Of a DNA stretch of 64,000 bases, positions 45,352 to 55,739 are shown piece after piece. The position numbers and the translations under genes are program-made. This stretch comes from Paramacrobiotus metropolitanus. Taxonomy: Eukaryota; Tardigrada; Eutardigrada; Parachela; Macrobiotidae. How positions within the stretch are numbered: the first letter of the stretch is position 1; the number at the start of each line of letters is the position of its first letter. The stretch covers positions 124,001-188,000 of the forward strand of contig NW_026570305.1 in NCBI RefSeq assembly GCF_019649055.1, read 5' to 3'. The notes under the pieces are model-generated. The model made no database searches and was not told the DNA's origin. It saw only the letters and a program-made list of their open reading frames with translations.

Positions 45352-46976
45352 ATGGGACCATCGCTTTCTCGACTCCTCACATACCTCCCGAAAGACTGCC
45401 GTCAGTCTCGTCTGCGCACGCTCCTGCTGATCTTATCCCTCTTCTCCATCACCACCCTCCTCTTCCTCTACACCCGATGGACCACCCAGCCCATCCTCCT
45501 CCCCTCTCTCCCGCCCCACACCAAGCTCATCCTCTTCTGGACCCCCTACTTCAACGACCCCCCTCCCCACCTCCACGACGACCTCTCGCACTGCCCCCAC
45601 CCCGCCTGCCACCTCACCACCGACCGCCGCACCCTGCCCAACGCCTCCGCCGTCGTCTTCCACATCTTCGACCTGTACGCCGCCCAGTACGACCTGCCTC
45701 CGGGCCCCCGCCCCCCGGGGCAACGCTACGTCTACTTCTCCCTGGAGGCCCCCACCTACCCCAAGAGTGTCGACCTCCACCAGTCCCCCTGGGACGGCTT
45801 CTTCAATCTGACGTGGTCGTACCGTCTGGACTCGGATGTCGTGTCTGATTTGTACGCGCGGGAGATGGAGGTGCGGGTGGGGATGGCGTGGCGGCATCGC
45901 GGGATGCTGCGGGGCCTGCTGCGCGGGAAGAAGAACCGGGCGGTGGTGTTTGCGTCCAATTGTAATAGTGAGAGTGGACGGGAGGCGTATATTGAGGAGT
46001 TGCGGAAAGTGTATCCCGTGGATGTGTTCGGGAAGTGTGGGGATGGCGAAGAAGAGTGCCCCGGAGGGGATCGGGTGGGGTGTATGCTGAGGGTGATCGG
46101 GCAGTACAAGTTCTATCTGGCTTTTGAGAACAGGTAAGGGGTTGGGCGGCTTCGCTCAGTACTGAAAATAACTGTAATTTTTGATTTAATAAGCGATTTC
46201 CGTATCGAATTCTGTTTTATATTAAAAATAACTATAGAAATCGGTTCTATTTAATTAATATAAAAATTATGAAATCGAAAATATTTTTTATAAAAATATT
46301 TTGGGAACGGCAGTATATTACTCGTTTGCGTACTGCTTAACGTTTGCTGTCCTCACTTCACCGGCTAAGACAGGAAGCCGTTGCACTACAATGTGCGTTG
46401 TTCGTGTTTGTACTGGTATGCTACGAGTGCGCATGGTCCAATGGTGTTTGCAGTTATAATAACTTCGTCACTGATCACGTTGAGTCATGCCAGAAATAAT
46501 TGTCAGTTAACAGTCCACTTTTTTTTTGTGTAAATTTCAGCATTTGCCTGGACTACATAACGGAGAAATCCTACCGCGCTCTCAGCGCCGGCAGCGTCCC
46601 GGTGGTCCTGGGCCGCGGGCAGTACGATCTGCAGTTGCCCAACAACTCCTTCATCCGCACGTCGGACTTCAACAGCCCGGCAGAATTAGGCCAATATCTC
46701 CAGAAACTCAGCGCCGACATCGAGCTGTACGAAACGTACTTCCTGTGGCGCTTCCAACCGGTCACGGCGTGGTTGCCGGAGCGAATGGACCCGCGGAATG
46801 TCTCCGTGTGCCGGCTGTGCGAGATCCTGCACACCCCCGGGTATCACAGCGCCAGTGCGGCGCGCATCGGCGATTGGTGGCTACAGGACAGCGGGTGTAT
46901 GCGGACGTATCCCTGGTGGGATGGGCTGAATACCGCCTGGGGGAAGTTGGGGCGCGCGGTGCGGGGGGTGGTTTGA
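45352..46976 (+). CDS. Alpha-1,3-fucosyltransferase (GT10), two exons
   Basis: Exons are 45352-46133 and 46541-46976, joined by AG|GTAAGG and TTTCAG|C in matching phase to give 405 residues. The anchor is 'TLLLILSLFSITTLLFLY' near residue 25. The stem is Pro/His rich. GT10 motifs follow: 'RYVYFSLEAPTYP' and 'FFNLTWSYRLDSDV', then across the splice 'YKFYLAFEN' and 'SICLDYITEK', then 'ALSAGSVPVVLG', 'FIRTSDFNSPAELGQYL' and 'YETYFLWRF'. This is the alpha-1,3-FucT signature, including the 'FEN...C.DY.TEK' GDP-fucose-binding block. Such enzymes fucosylate the N-glycan core or LacNAc in the Golgi; which one is not clear. Exon 1 is extremely C-rich in its first 400 coding bases and G-rich near its end, unlike every neighbour. 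Confidence 0.93.
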
Positions 46977-47653
46977 ACTACGGGATAGCTGTGATTTCGG
47001 TGCATTTCGAGAGGTCTGGTGAACGTATCGGTGGAAATTGCCGGTCGTTATTAGTGAATTGTTTTCCTCTGGAGACTCAGGTGAGATCAAAATTGAGTAT
47101 AAAATATTTTTTTTGTACTTTCTTTGGAGTCGGAAATGCGTGATAGCAGATTCGGAGAGTTGGTCATTTGACGTTCGCCTGGTCGAGTGAGTCTCGATGC
47201 TTGTTCGCAGATTTTCTGGAAACTGAGCCTAGAGTAAATTGTTGATTTTCGTTGTCAGAAAAAAAATTATGCAGAAACCGGCTTGTACATAAGCACAGAT
47301 ATCTTATGTGAATTCAGTAAAAAAAGAATTTATTAAAACACGAGCTATCAGTTTGGAAACGAAATATACGGTTATGGTTTGAAAAATAATGGCTATCACA
47401 AAAAATGTGCCTTCCATTTGGATTTTATTGTACGGGAAACAGGAAACTATTCATCACAATAAATGGCGGTAAAATGCTTTTTGTACGTACCGTAGGTACA
47501 CAGTACTACATATTTGTACCTGCGCAGCTGCGCTCCTACACATAAAACGGAAAAAAAATTATCCAGAATCCCAGATTAAACATCCGAATAAAGTTTATGT
47601 ACCGTAACAACATACGCGTAACAGTCTTTAGCTGCTCAGCGCATTCCCCGTGG
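46977..47653. other. Intergenic, no gene seen
   Basis: Region between the convergent 3' ends of the fucosyltransferase and the coiled-coil gene. It must hold both 3' UTRs. No motif is clear. Confidence 0.4.
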
Positions 47654-50600
47654 CTATTTTTTGGAATGTTCCAGCAGCAGTTTGAATTTCTGGAGATCGG
47701 CTTCCTGTTCAATATGGGCCATCTGCAGTTTGAGCGCGCGATCTTTATCCGCTTGCTCCCGTTGCGCTTCCGCCTGTTCGCGTTGGAATTTTTCTTGTGC
47801 TACACGCGCCTCTTTGGATTCCTGCAATCGCCGGCGCTGAATTTCATTGGACTCGTTCAAGGCGACAACAATCTTCGACAGCATATCAGCAATCGCTCCG
47901 CCTCCATCGGTCGAATTGGACAGCCGTAGATTTTTCGGCAACAAGGGGTTGGCTGCAATTTTTCAAATTAATGGAAAATAATACGTACTCGTAACAGAAG
48001 CTATGAGTAGAAGTACATGGAGTACTAATGGTAAATGCTTAGTACACGTTGCAAAATGTCAAGGATTGTTGGCAACGAGGATTAAAGAGTAAAGACTAAG
48101 GTCGCTGGATAATCTTTCTGTTGACATAATCAGCAGTTGTACAGTGCAACATTCAACTGTTGATGTATTGTTGAACAGGTATAAGTACATACTTGTAGAC
48201 CAAAATGTTAAACTATACTCTAGATTTTAGTTAATTTCTAATTGTAGATATTATAATATCTATAATATATGACAGAAATACATGGAAGAATCTAATTACA
48301 GTACGAGGCAAGCGACAGCTCTTTCCCATCGCTTGAGTAAATTTTATCACTTTCCCTGCTGCATCTTACCCGAGGCAAGCGACAGCTCTTTCCCATCGCT
48401 TGAGTAAATTTTATCACTTTCCCTGCTGCATCTTACCCGTGTGCAGGCGCTCACGGGATACTGATATCGTATCCATTGTAATCAGTGCTTACTGAGCCGG
48501 CGATAAAATCTCGCCTGCCGTGCTCTTCTCTATATTCTTTATCAGTTTGCTCAATCAATTATACCGGGTGGCCCAAAAAAATGGCGGTCTCCGTTTTTGT
48601 TTCGCTGTTTTTGAACCGCTTGTCGTACCATAACCGTTTTGGATTCTTTCAATTACAAATTTTATTAGCTACCGAAATCAATAAACAATTTTCGAAAAGT
48701 TATGACACGCTCGTGAAAAGCTGCCAACTGAAGTTGTTCTGGAAATGTAAAGTGACCCAGCTTTTTTGCTATGATCTCAAACTATTTCAGTTTTTCAATT
48801 GTTTCATGTAGCGACGGCCGTTTCCTTTCAACATAAAAAACGGTTTCCATGGAGCACTCAATGGGGAAGCAATGCACTGGATTCACTTTTTTGAAAAAAT
48901 GCCGTTTTTGTTCAATTTTCGACTTATTTTATTAAATTTTTTACTGCCTGACAGGCTGCAAATCATAAAATGTCTTTTTAGTGCTTAAAATTATTTAAAT
49001 TATTTAATTCCGTCAGTTTCAACGATCAATTCAAGGGCAGCAGACACTCACCACAACAACAATTCTCCAGAATACACAGTATTTCAGATCAAGCTTTAAA
49101 CAATAACACAGCAGCTTTTAAACAAGGATACATCAGCGTATTTAAACACCACAACTCAGTATACCCACCCTCACAAACACATTTGTCGGCCAAATCTCAG
49201 GTTCCAAAATTTTTTTCGCCATGTCTTTAAACGTACCAATGCGGGCAAATGGAAGATCGTCTATCTCCACGAGCAGGAACGTACACTCACAAATCTTGTA
49301 GGAACTCTACATCTTCCAGCTGTTTGGCAATGAACGCATTATAGTCCTTAACACTGTCAAACTTCGAATCCTCGACCCGTGGTATACCTCTCACACAAAA
49401 GTCCGCATGGGGCTGGTGCTTGGCTTGTAGTGTTTCTGTCAGTTCTCTCGAGGGTCCCTCACTCGTTCCAGTACGCGTGCCACGCACAACCTTCGGTGCC
49501 TTCTTGATAACTGAAGCGTAAGACTGTGATTTCATCGCCAGTGTAGGATGGTTCGTGGATGTGGTAGGGTTCTTCGATTGTGACTGGGCAAGCTGTCCTT
49601 TTCCGAATTTCGCAGGGACAATCCTCTTTGGGCTCCAGACTTTACCCGCCTGTTTCAAGCCAGAAATGTCTTCCGAATAGTTTGTCACTCCAAAATGTTC
49701 GTCAACAGTTTTCACATAATCGGGGTCTTCCTTCATGTAATCATCCATCCCATTCCATTGGTGACCAACTGCACACTCAACCAGAAACACTCTTTCACAG
49801 AGCTCCTCCACAGTTTTATCAATCGATTCCACATTAACCAGGGACGGAGGTGCATCAGGGGAGTGATGAGCTACAGAAGAAGACGACACATCGGCGTGCT
49901 GAGCCAACTGCTCTGTTAGAGTCTTGTTGAGGGCCGTCAGCTGCTCCACTTTCTCATTCAGGATTTCCACAAAGCTAACCAAAGTTTTAAACTGAGGTAT
50001 AAATTTTGTCCAAACAACATTTGAACCATTTAAGTCATACAGAGAACGGGGGAAACTCATTTTCACAAAATATTCAAAAAATGTTGTTGGACTGCTGTGA
50101 AGGCAAAGTTTGATTTAGGCAAAGGCAAAGTTATAGAAGGCAAAGTTTGATTTATAGAAGGCAAAGTTTGATTTAGGTACTCTCTTTTTGTGTTGGTGAA
50201 TTCATTTTCGAAAAAGCTGCTAGAGGATTTCACGAAAATTTAATCTGCGGCGTTCCAGCTCTCTAGTTTCTGGACCGAACGCGGTGACCAGAATACCGTA
50301 TCTCTTTACGTTAAAAAAACAAGGAACAAACCCTCTACTCGAAACACTAAAGTGATCAATTTTAATCTACTAAGCTGAACAATAGCAATTTTTAATTCGC
50401 TAATGGGAAAATCCAAATTTTCGGCTCTGGGACACCGTCAAAATCCACCTATTTTATTAAAATAATCCATTACAAAGTTGAAACTTTGTGTACGGTTAGT
50501 ATGATTAAATAATTCTATGCTACGAACATTGCTCTTTCGAATGAAACTATAACGAAGCCCATCCGACGTTGGGCGGGGCCAGTACACCATAATAAACGAG

Positions 50601-51399
50601 ACCGCCATTTTGTTGGGCCACCCGGTAGCTGCAAACCGACGTGACGGCTGAAATCAAGTATCGCGTGAGCGCCTGCACACGGGTAAGATGCAGCAGGGAA
50701 AGTGATAAAATTTACTCAAGCGATGGGAAAGAGTTGTCGCTTGCCTCGTACACAGAACGTACTACCGAACATTCTTGGGGGCGAACAACCACTCGCGAAC
50801 CACCGTGTTAGAGGGCCAGTTTTCTGGAGTAAACATAACGATTATCCAGTCCTTAATCTTTATTACTCGTTACCAATAATCCAACACTATAAGTCTGTAC
50901 ATTTATAAATCTGTAACCGTACGAGCACAGAAGTTAAAACTAATAGAAGATTTGTTACTCTACCATGTACAGTTTTGTTTAGCATGCACCACAGATCACA
51001 ATGTGCAAGTGATACATGTCGTGCAACTGTAAAATTAATTCACAAAAATCTGACTTAGGATTATTATATTTTCGACGTTTTTCACTTGGGATAAGTTAGG
51101 TTGTAACTTAATTAAAGAATGCATACTTGTACGTACTACCAGTTATTTCATTTTCTTCTACATACCTGAAGCCAACTAAATTATAACACAGACATGGTTT
51201 GTACTGATTACTTACCTAAAGCGGCGTAATAAACTGTTGCCGGTTTGCTGTCCGGCATAGGCCTGAATCTTACGTCCCTTTCCGGTGTAGATAATTCGAC
51301 ATCTTCATCAGATTCAACGGCTCCATTATCGGTATCTGCAAGCGAACGAACGTGCATTGTAAACTGCCGTTTCGCGACAACAAACTTGGACATCGTCAT
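47654..51399 (-). CDS. Small coiled-coil protein gene with a transposon-filled intron, two exons
   Basis: Exons are 51399-51216 and 47952-47654. The donor GTAAGT after 'GCTTTAG' and the acceptor TTGCAG before 'CCAACC' are both phase 1 and give 160 residues. The N-terminal exon is acidic ('AVESDEDVELSTPERDV') after a basic start. The C-terminal exon is a long charged coiled coil ('QRRRLQESKEARVAQEKFQR', 'EQAEAQREQADKDRALKL'). I do not recognise a named family. Similar coils end many Myb/SANT-like proteins, and two Myb-like ORFs lie just upstream, so a link is possible. The 3.26-kb intron contains an entire inverted-repeat transposon and its flanking repeats. An extra upstream exon cannot be excluded. 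Confidence 0.7.
48304..48437. repeat. Exact tandem duplication of a 67-bp unit (left outer arm)
   Basis: The unit from 'cgaggcaagcgacagctc' to 'tgctgcatcttacc' occurs twice in a row without a mismatch. The second copy plus the next 24 bases ('cgtgtgcaggcgctcacggg') pair with 50658-50751. The arm lies outside the TA-flanked transposon and begins right after a GTAC. Confidence 0.92.
49287..50060 (-). CDS. ORF inside the transposon: coiled coil plus ORF1-like region
   Basis: The frame opens at an ATG (50060) and runs for 257 residues. It has a heptad stretch ('FVEILNEKVEQLTALNKTLT'), a Ser/Pro linker, a Lys-rich middle ('SYASVIKKAPKVVRGTRTG') and 'ADFCVRGIPRVEDSKF', followed by 'VKDYNAFIAKQL'. 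The 'V-x-G-I-P' turn after a basic linker is reminiscent of RNA-binding ORF1 proteins of non-LTR elements. Immediately downstream another frame continues with 'CTFLLVEIDDLPFARIG' and 'MAKKILEPEIWPTNVFVRV', so the original protein was longer and a frameshift or intron lies near 49290. I do not recognise a transposase. Confidence 0.5.
   Translation of the reverse strand: MSFPRSLYDLNGSNVVWTKFIPQFKTLVSFVEILNEKVEQLTALNKTLTEQLAQHADVSSSSVAHHSPDAPPSLVNVESIDKTVEELCERVFLVECAVGHQWNGMDDYMKEDPDYVKTVDEHFGVTNYSEDISGLKQAGKVWSPKRIVPAKFGKGQLAQSQSKNPTTSTNHPTLAMKSQSYASVIKKAPKVVRGTRTGTSEGPSRELTETLQAKHQPHADFCVRGIPRVEDSKFDSVKDYNAFIAKQLEDVEFLQDL
50100..50177. repeat. Minisatellite 'ggcaaagtttgattta'
   Basis: Three to four imperfect copies of 'aaggcaaagtttgattta' with 'tagaa' spacers, inside the TA-flanked transposon and just upstream of its ORF. 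Confidence 0.85.
50658..50751. repeat. Right outer inverted arm (partner of 48371-48462)
   Basis: Reverse complement of the left outer arm with only a few differences ('gagttgtcgc' here pairs with 'gcgacagctc'). It ends at 'cctcGTAC', mirroring the 'GTACgagg' on the left. Only one copy of the 67-bp unit is present here, against two on the left. Confidence 0.9.
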
Positions 51400-51729
51400 T
51401 TATGACGGCTTTTCCCATTATCAAGGAACTAGATCTATAATATAACTACAAAAAAGCTGAGGCATCGAGATTGGAAAAACCAGAACTTAATAAAAAAAAC
51501 CGTAAACGCCATTAGATTCAGCATGTTCAGAAACTGTGTCACATGCATTTTATTTCTTAAAAAAATTATTTAAACCTGTCCCACCGATGCCGGCTTCGGC
51601 AGAACTGGCTTCGGTAAGGCTTTCAAGGTGACCTTGAGAATAATAGCAATGCCAGTTGCTTAGTCGTACAATTTCTTTAAGAATTACATCGCGTATTACA
51701 CAAGTAACAAGAACAACAATCCTTGACAT
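51400..51729. other. Short intergenic stretch upstream of the coiled-coil gene
   Basis: Presumed promoter region of the minus-strand coiled-coil gene. It contains 'ccggcttcggcagaactggc' and 'ggcttcgg', a small imperfect direct repeat, and nothing else that I can name. Confidence 0.4.
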
Positions 51730-51923
51730 TCATTGCCGTTTAGCTAATTTGAAGGCAAAATACACATCCTCCTTCTCCACCATGTCACTAAAAGTACCGA
51801 GAACAGATACTGCATTTCCTCGCTGAATCTCGATACCTATTTTCTGACGCAAAAACTTCCTGAACGAGGGTTTGCCTGTACAGTCACAGATCTTTCTCGA
51901 CAAATCCTTAAAGAACTTAGAAG
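51730..51923 (-). mobile_element. 3'-terminal retroelement fragment, same subfamily as 9761
   Basis: The minus strand reads 'FFKDLSRKICDCTGKPSF', 'FLRQKIGIEIQRGNAVSVLG' and then 'EKEDVYFAFKLAKRQ' and a stop. It retains the C-terminus that is out of frame in the 9761 copy. Similarity begins abruptly at about 51923. Confidence 0.8.
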
Positions 51924-52089
51924 TTAGAACATTATTTTATTATAGTGTTAAGTATGTACTACAATAAATTTGCAGTATTTTATTTGCAAACATGTTGAAT
52001 TTTAATCGCATGATTGCTGTTCAAATGTTCAATTTTTATATGCCTAAAAAATCCGATTCCCTTGGTTGAATTAGCCCAGATTTCGAAGG

Positions 52090-52470
52090 AAACAAAAGCC
52101 AGTGAACAAAACTGCTAAGGCAGTGAGTGACCCAGCTATCGCCACTGTCCAGTGAACAAAACGAAATCACTAGCTGAGTGATGACCGAGCAATAAATCAC
52201 TACCCTAGGTGAACAAAATTGCTAGATGAGTCAGTGACTGAGCTACCACCACTGTTCAGTGAACAAAACTAGATGAGTAAGCGACCGAGCTAACACCACT
52301 GTCCACTGAACAAAATTGCTAGGTAACATCGTTAGTGAGTGACCGAGCCACCACCACTGTCCACTGAACAAAATTGTTAGGTGACACCGTTAGTGAGTGA
52401 CCGAGCTACTACCGCGGTCCAGTAAACAAGGTTGCTAACTGAGTGAGGGACCGAGCTAGACTCCGTGCCT
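52090..52470. repeat. Minisatellite array, unit about 60-65 bp
   Basis: Six or so imperfect units share 'ccactgtccactgaacaaaa', then 'ttgctag' and 'gtgagtgaccgagct'. Spacing varies by small indels. The array lies between the retroelement scrap and the first Myb-like ORF, on its 3' side. Confidence 0.88.
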
Positions 52471-52542
52471 AAGAAGTTCTACAATAACTGCTAAGGCAGT
52501 TAGTGAATTTACTAACGAATTACTGCAAATGGAATGATTTGT

Positions 52543-53229
52543 TCAAAGCGGCCGTGGATCACAAGAAACGCGGAGGCGAAGCCGCAGCGGTTTCTTGTAC
52601 ACAATAACCAGGGTTACAAGTACTACTCTAGGTTTACACTCAAATGCGGTATCAAAAGGTTCAACCGAGCCACTCGAGTGAGAGCGCGATGCTGATGGTG
52701 CCTCTAGCGGCAGTCCATTTCCGCTCCCGCGAGCAGGTTGCACTGCCGTCAAATCGCCACTGTCCGTCCCGCTTTCGCGCTCCCGCAGTTCCATCCCTTC
52801 ATTTCTGTCCTTGGCCGCCGCCTGTGCACGCAGGAGGGCCTTCCACTGGATAATCTGGTGCACCAGTTGGTCCTTCTCCGTCCAGCTGGCCGGGGTTTTC
52901 TCTGCTGGCGGACCGTGGGGATGCGCGCGGTGGAAGGCTTTGATGGAACGACTGACCATCTCTTGCAGGGTATGGGCTGGCGTTTTCAGGGATCCGGTGT
53001 AGTTCATCGGCACACCGTTGGCGCGACACATGCCCACAATTTTCCTCCACAAGGAACCCGATTCCTTGGTATTTTCCTTGCACTGCCAGGGGTTCACTTT
53101 CACAATGATCCGCAGCTTTGCCAAAGACAGCTGTTCATTTTCAGCCTTCGTTCGACGAGTACGATTCACACCGTTATCCATGCTACATCCACGAGGGTTA
53201 TCACACGAAAGGCCAGCAGCAGCGGACAT
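52543..53229 (-). CDS. Myb/SANT-like domain ORF, copy 1
   Basis: An ATG at 53229 opens a 228-residue frame. The core has 'KAENEQLSLAKLRIIVKVNP', then 'SGSLWRKIVGMCRANGV', 'TPAHTLQEMVSRSIKAFHRA' and 'EKDQLVHQIIQWKALL'. The order (L-x-x-x-V-x-x-N-P, a W helix, then a Q-rich third helix and a basic end) resembles trihelix or Myb/SANT-like DNA-binding domains common in transposon-derived host genes. It is clearly paralogous to 54327-54764. The last 30 residues are hydrophobic and basic and may be read-through of a missed splice site. I cannot name a function; DNA binding is inferred. Confidence 0.55.
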   Translation of the reverse strand: MSAAAGLSCDNPRGCSMDNGVNRTRRTKAENEQLSLAKLRIIVKVNPWQCKENTKESGSLWRKIVGMCRANGVPMNYTGSLKTPAHTLQEMVSRSIKAFHRAHPHGPPAEKTPASWTEKDQLVHQIIQWKALLRAQAAAKDRNEGMELRERESGTDSGDLTAVQPARGSGNGLPLEAPSASRSHSSGSVEPFDTAFECKPRVVLVTLVIVYKKPLRLRLRVSCDPRPL

Positions 53230-54326
53230 TTTTTAAAGAAAATTGACAAAGTACTGTACGAGTACTGGAGAAGTTGGTTTCGAAAATTAATATTCTACCC
53301 TGCACTGCAGTAATACGATAGGGATTTGCAGGCGCATTTGATCCATAATCAGCAAGTAGCCTGTTGATCGAAAAGCTTCTCTCTACTCGTGAGATACTGT
53401 ACTTCAGCTGTTCTGCGATGGTTCTGTTCCAGACTGCATAAAGTTGCGAAGCGCATGCTCATGAGCGCGTCAGTGTGATGTTGCCCCTTGGCCTGGGGCC
53501 TTAGCACGGCACAGAGACATGACAGAACAAAAGATCGAGCAAATGACCATTGACCAGACACTGCATGATGGACAGCTTCGAGGCAGCGTTCTTGTTCGAG
53601 GCGAAATATTCACAATGAAAAATGTTCATGAACAAATTTTATTTTTATTAAGAGTTTATAATATGTGCACAAACTCTTATTAGCTGTGTTACTACCCTAG
53701 CTGTTATTAGTTGTTGTTTCACAACTTTGTTTACCTTCATCTTGACTGTCCACGGTTTTGTTCGGATCTGCGAGAATACTGCCGCCGGAAGTATTTGGAT
53801 TACGGGTGCTGGTACCTGACGGTAAAAAATCAACCCGGTTTTGCTGGATTTGTTATTGCAAATTTATTGTTACACATACTGAGCACTGCTATCCCGGTTC
53901 TGTCTGGGGATAAGTTTTTATCGTTTCTGCATACCAGTTTTAATTAATCTTAGGATAAATTACGATTGCACGAGTAATTTAATACGGTACTGGATGTACA
54001 ATGTACTGGATAGCGTGTCATGCAGCTCACACATAAAATTTCCCGGCATGTATTGTATCTGTACACGCAACAATGCTTATAAGTTGTAATGGAGAGGATC
54101 GATGCCCTCGCGTATACTAACTAATTTGTATATTTTTCATATACGTATAAGTACTGTATTTGCGTATTTTTTCTTTGGTCATATTGGGTACCAAAACTGC
54201 TGCCCGATGAATTCAAAGCCCGGGCCCTGGCGCAGTATGTTCGGTCACTTTTTTGGCCGTTGAGTGATGACTTTGGCCATTCTGAACATATTGACGGTGT
54301 GTGGAATAAGGGCTTTTCTGTACCCC
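53230..54326. other. Spacer between the two Myb-like ORFs
   Basis: No supported gene. A plus-strand frame at 53711-53947 is open but unrecognised. The spacer is presumably the promoter region of the 53229 ORF. Confidence 0.4.
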
Positions 54327-54764
54327 TCATTGATCTACTCTCTGCAACCCGTTTGCCATACCTTCTTCTCGCTCTTTGTAAACGGTTCCTTTTTGGGGGA
54401 CACGCTTCTGCGGAGCGTCTGCTTTGTACTTCATTAACTGGCGCACCAGCCACCATTTTTCGGGCAAACTTTTCTCCTCTTCTCCCGCCGAATGGTAATT
54501 CGGATACTTCGTTTTGAACTGCTTCATGAGGCTGAACACCAACTCCTGCAGGGAATGGGCGGCTTTTTTATCGCGCTCTTTTGCTGCCTCTTCTTGATCA
54601 AATGTAGTGGGCATCTTCATATCCGACGCAAACAGGACATTATTTTCGCGGCACATATTCACAGTTTTTTTCCACAACGCACCGGCTTCCGCTGTTTGTG
54701 GCTTGACTTCAAATGGGTTTACTTCAACAAGGATCCGTAGTTTTTGAAGGGTCAACTGCTCCAT
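54327..54764 (-). CDS. Myb/SANT-like domain ORF, copy 2
   Basis: This 145-residue frame repeats the copy 1 layout: 'MEQLTLQKLRILVEVNPFEV', 'AGALWKKTVNMCRENNV', 'AHSLQELVFSLMKQFKTKYP' and 'LPEKWWLVRQLMKYKA'. The same frame extends upstream of the ATG through 'NPRSAPITKSE', which also aligns with copy 1, so the true start is probably further up or in another exon. The two copies lie head to tail 1.1 kb apart and have diverged considerably while keeping open frames. That suggests selection and not recent decay. Confidence 0.55.
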   Translation of the reverse strand: MEQLTLQKLRILVEVNPFEVKPQTAEAGALWKKTVNMCRENNVLFASDMKMPTTFDQEEAAKERDKKAAHSLQELVFSLMKQFKTKYPNYHSAGEEEKSLPEKWWLVRQLMKYKADAPQKRVPQKGTVYKEREEGMANGLQRVDQ

Positions 54765-55739
54765 TTCCGACTTTGTTATGGGTGCGCTGCGAGGATTTTC
54801 GTTAACGGCGGCAGTAGACGTACCTTCAATACATTTCGCATAAAAACGGGGAAGAGTGGGATTTTTGCACTACGTACATAGGTACATCGTAAACTAGTAT
54901 ATTATTGGCGACACTTAAGATTCCATTAATCGAAGCACAAGTGCCGCAATTATTTTTACGAAATCGCAGTGTTGGGCAAGTAAAAAATCATTCTAATTTG
55001 TATAAACATGTTTTACCAGCATGAGGGTTATCCGCAGGAATCTCCATGATAAGAGCGTAAGGCCAATTGCAAATAACCAGTATGATGCAGATGTTAGCTC
55101 CGCGGATAATTCGTATGTTCTGTATTTTGAAAAGTTTCAGTACTTCTACATTAAAATTTTGTAACTGTGCATGACTGCATGTTGCAGAATGCACAATAAT
55201 CCTTTAGCGTTTATAGCTTTGGCATGCGCGGTTTTCTCAGCATCGTGACTCTGAAAACGTTTGCCCCTTTCTGTGTCATTTTAAAGAACGGTTAGCAGGA
55301 TCCAAATACCAAATGAAAGGCAATTTGAACCAGGATACCGAGCATCGCAGACGACGGTGAGCGGGGGAAAATAGGTAGGTTTGTTTCAGGCAGGTTATCA
55401 TTTGAATATTGTTTGGTTTGTAAAGCTGAATTGGAATGGTGCGGTCACTTGCCAGAGAGATGTCGCAAACTCATTAATTTACGGCTTTGAAATCAGCAGC
55501 GCTCAGGTCAGGTGTCAACCACTTTGTCATAAAAATCCCCTTCTGCCACGAAGCGTCATGGGCAGGGTTTAGGACGTTAGTTTTACTAACCCCGATACGA
55601 CGACCGCTTCGTACATTGCCAGGACATTGCAGCAAGGTTGCAGCCATGGCAAAGAGAAACGAAAGGTTATCGTTATTAATTTCGACAAAGCATATTACGC
55701 GCTAAAGCAGAGGCTGTGCGTTGACTATTATTAAGGTAT

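Larger units (their letters stand above)
48564..50625. mobile_element. TA-flanked inverted-repeat transposon (mariner-like ends) in an intron
   Basis: Terminal repeats 'ccgggtggcccaa' then '(a/c)aaaatggcggtctc' match over 28 bases with one difference and are flanked by TA at 48562-48563 and 50626-50627. The element is about 2.06 kb. It contains one minus-strand ORF that is not a recognisable DDE transposase, plus a minisatellite, so it is probably non-autonomous. It is closely related to the shorter element at 31210-32169. Confidence 0.85.

Noticed and set aside
45433-45897. Long minus-strand ORF opposite the fucosyltransferase first exon
   Set aside because: It is an artefact of C-rich codons on the other strand: no stops arise, the translation is Gly/Val/Glu-rich, and the GT10 frame is clearly the real one.
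46526-47143. 205-codon plus-strand ORF overlapping fucosyltransferase exon 2
   Set aside because: Shadow of the GT10 exon in another frame; Arg/Gln-rich, with no domain.
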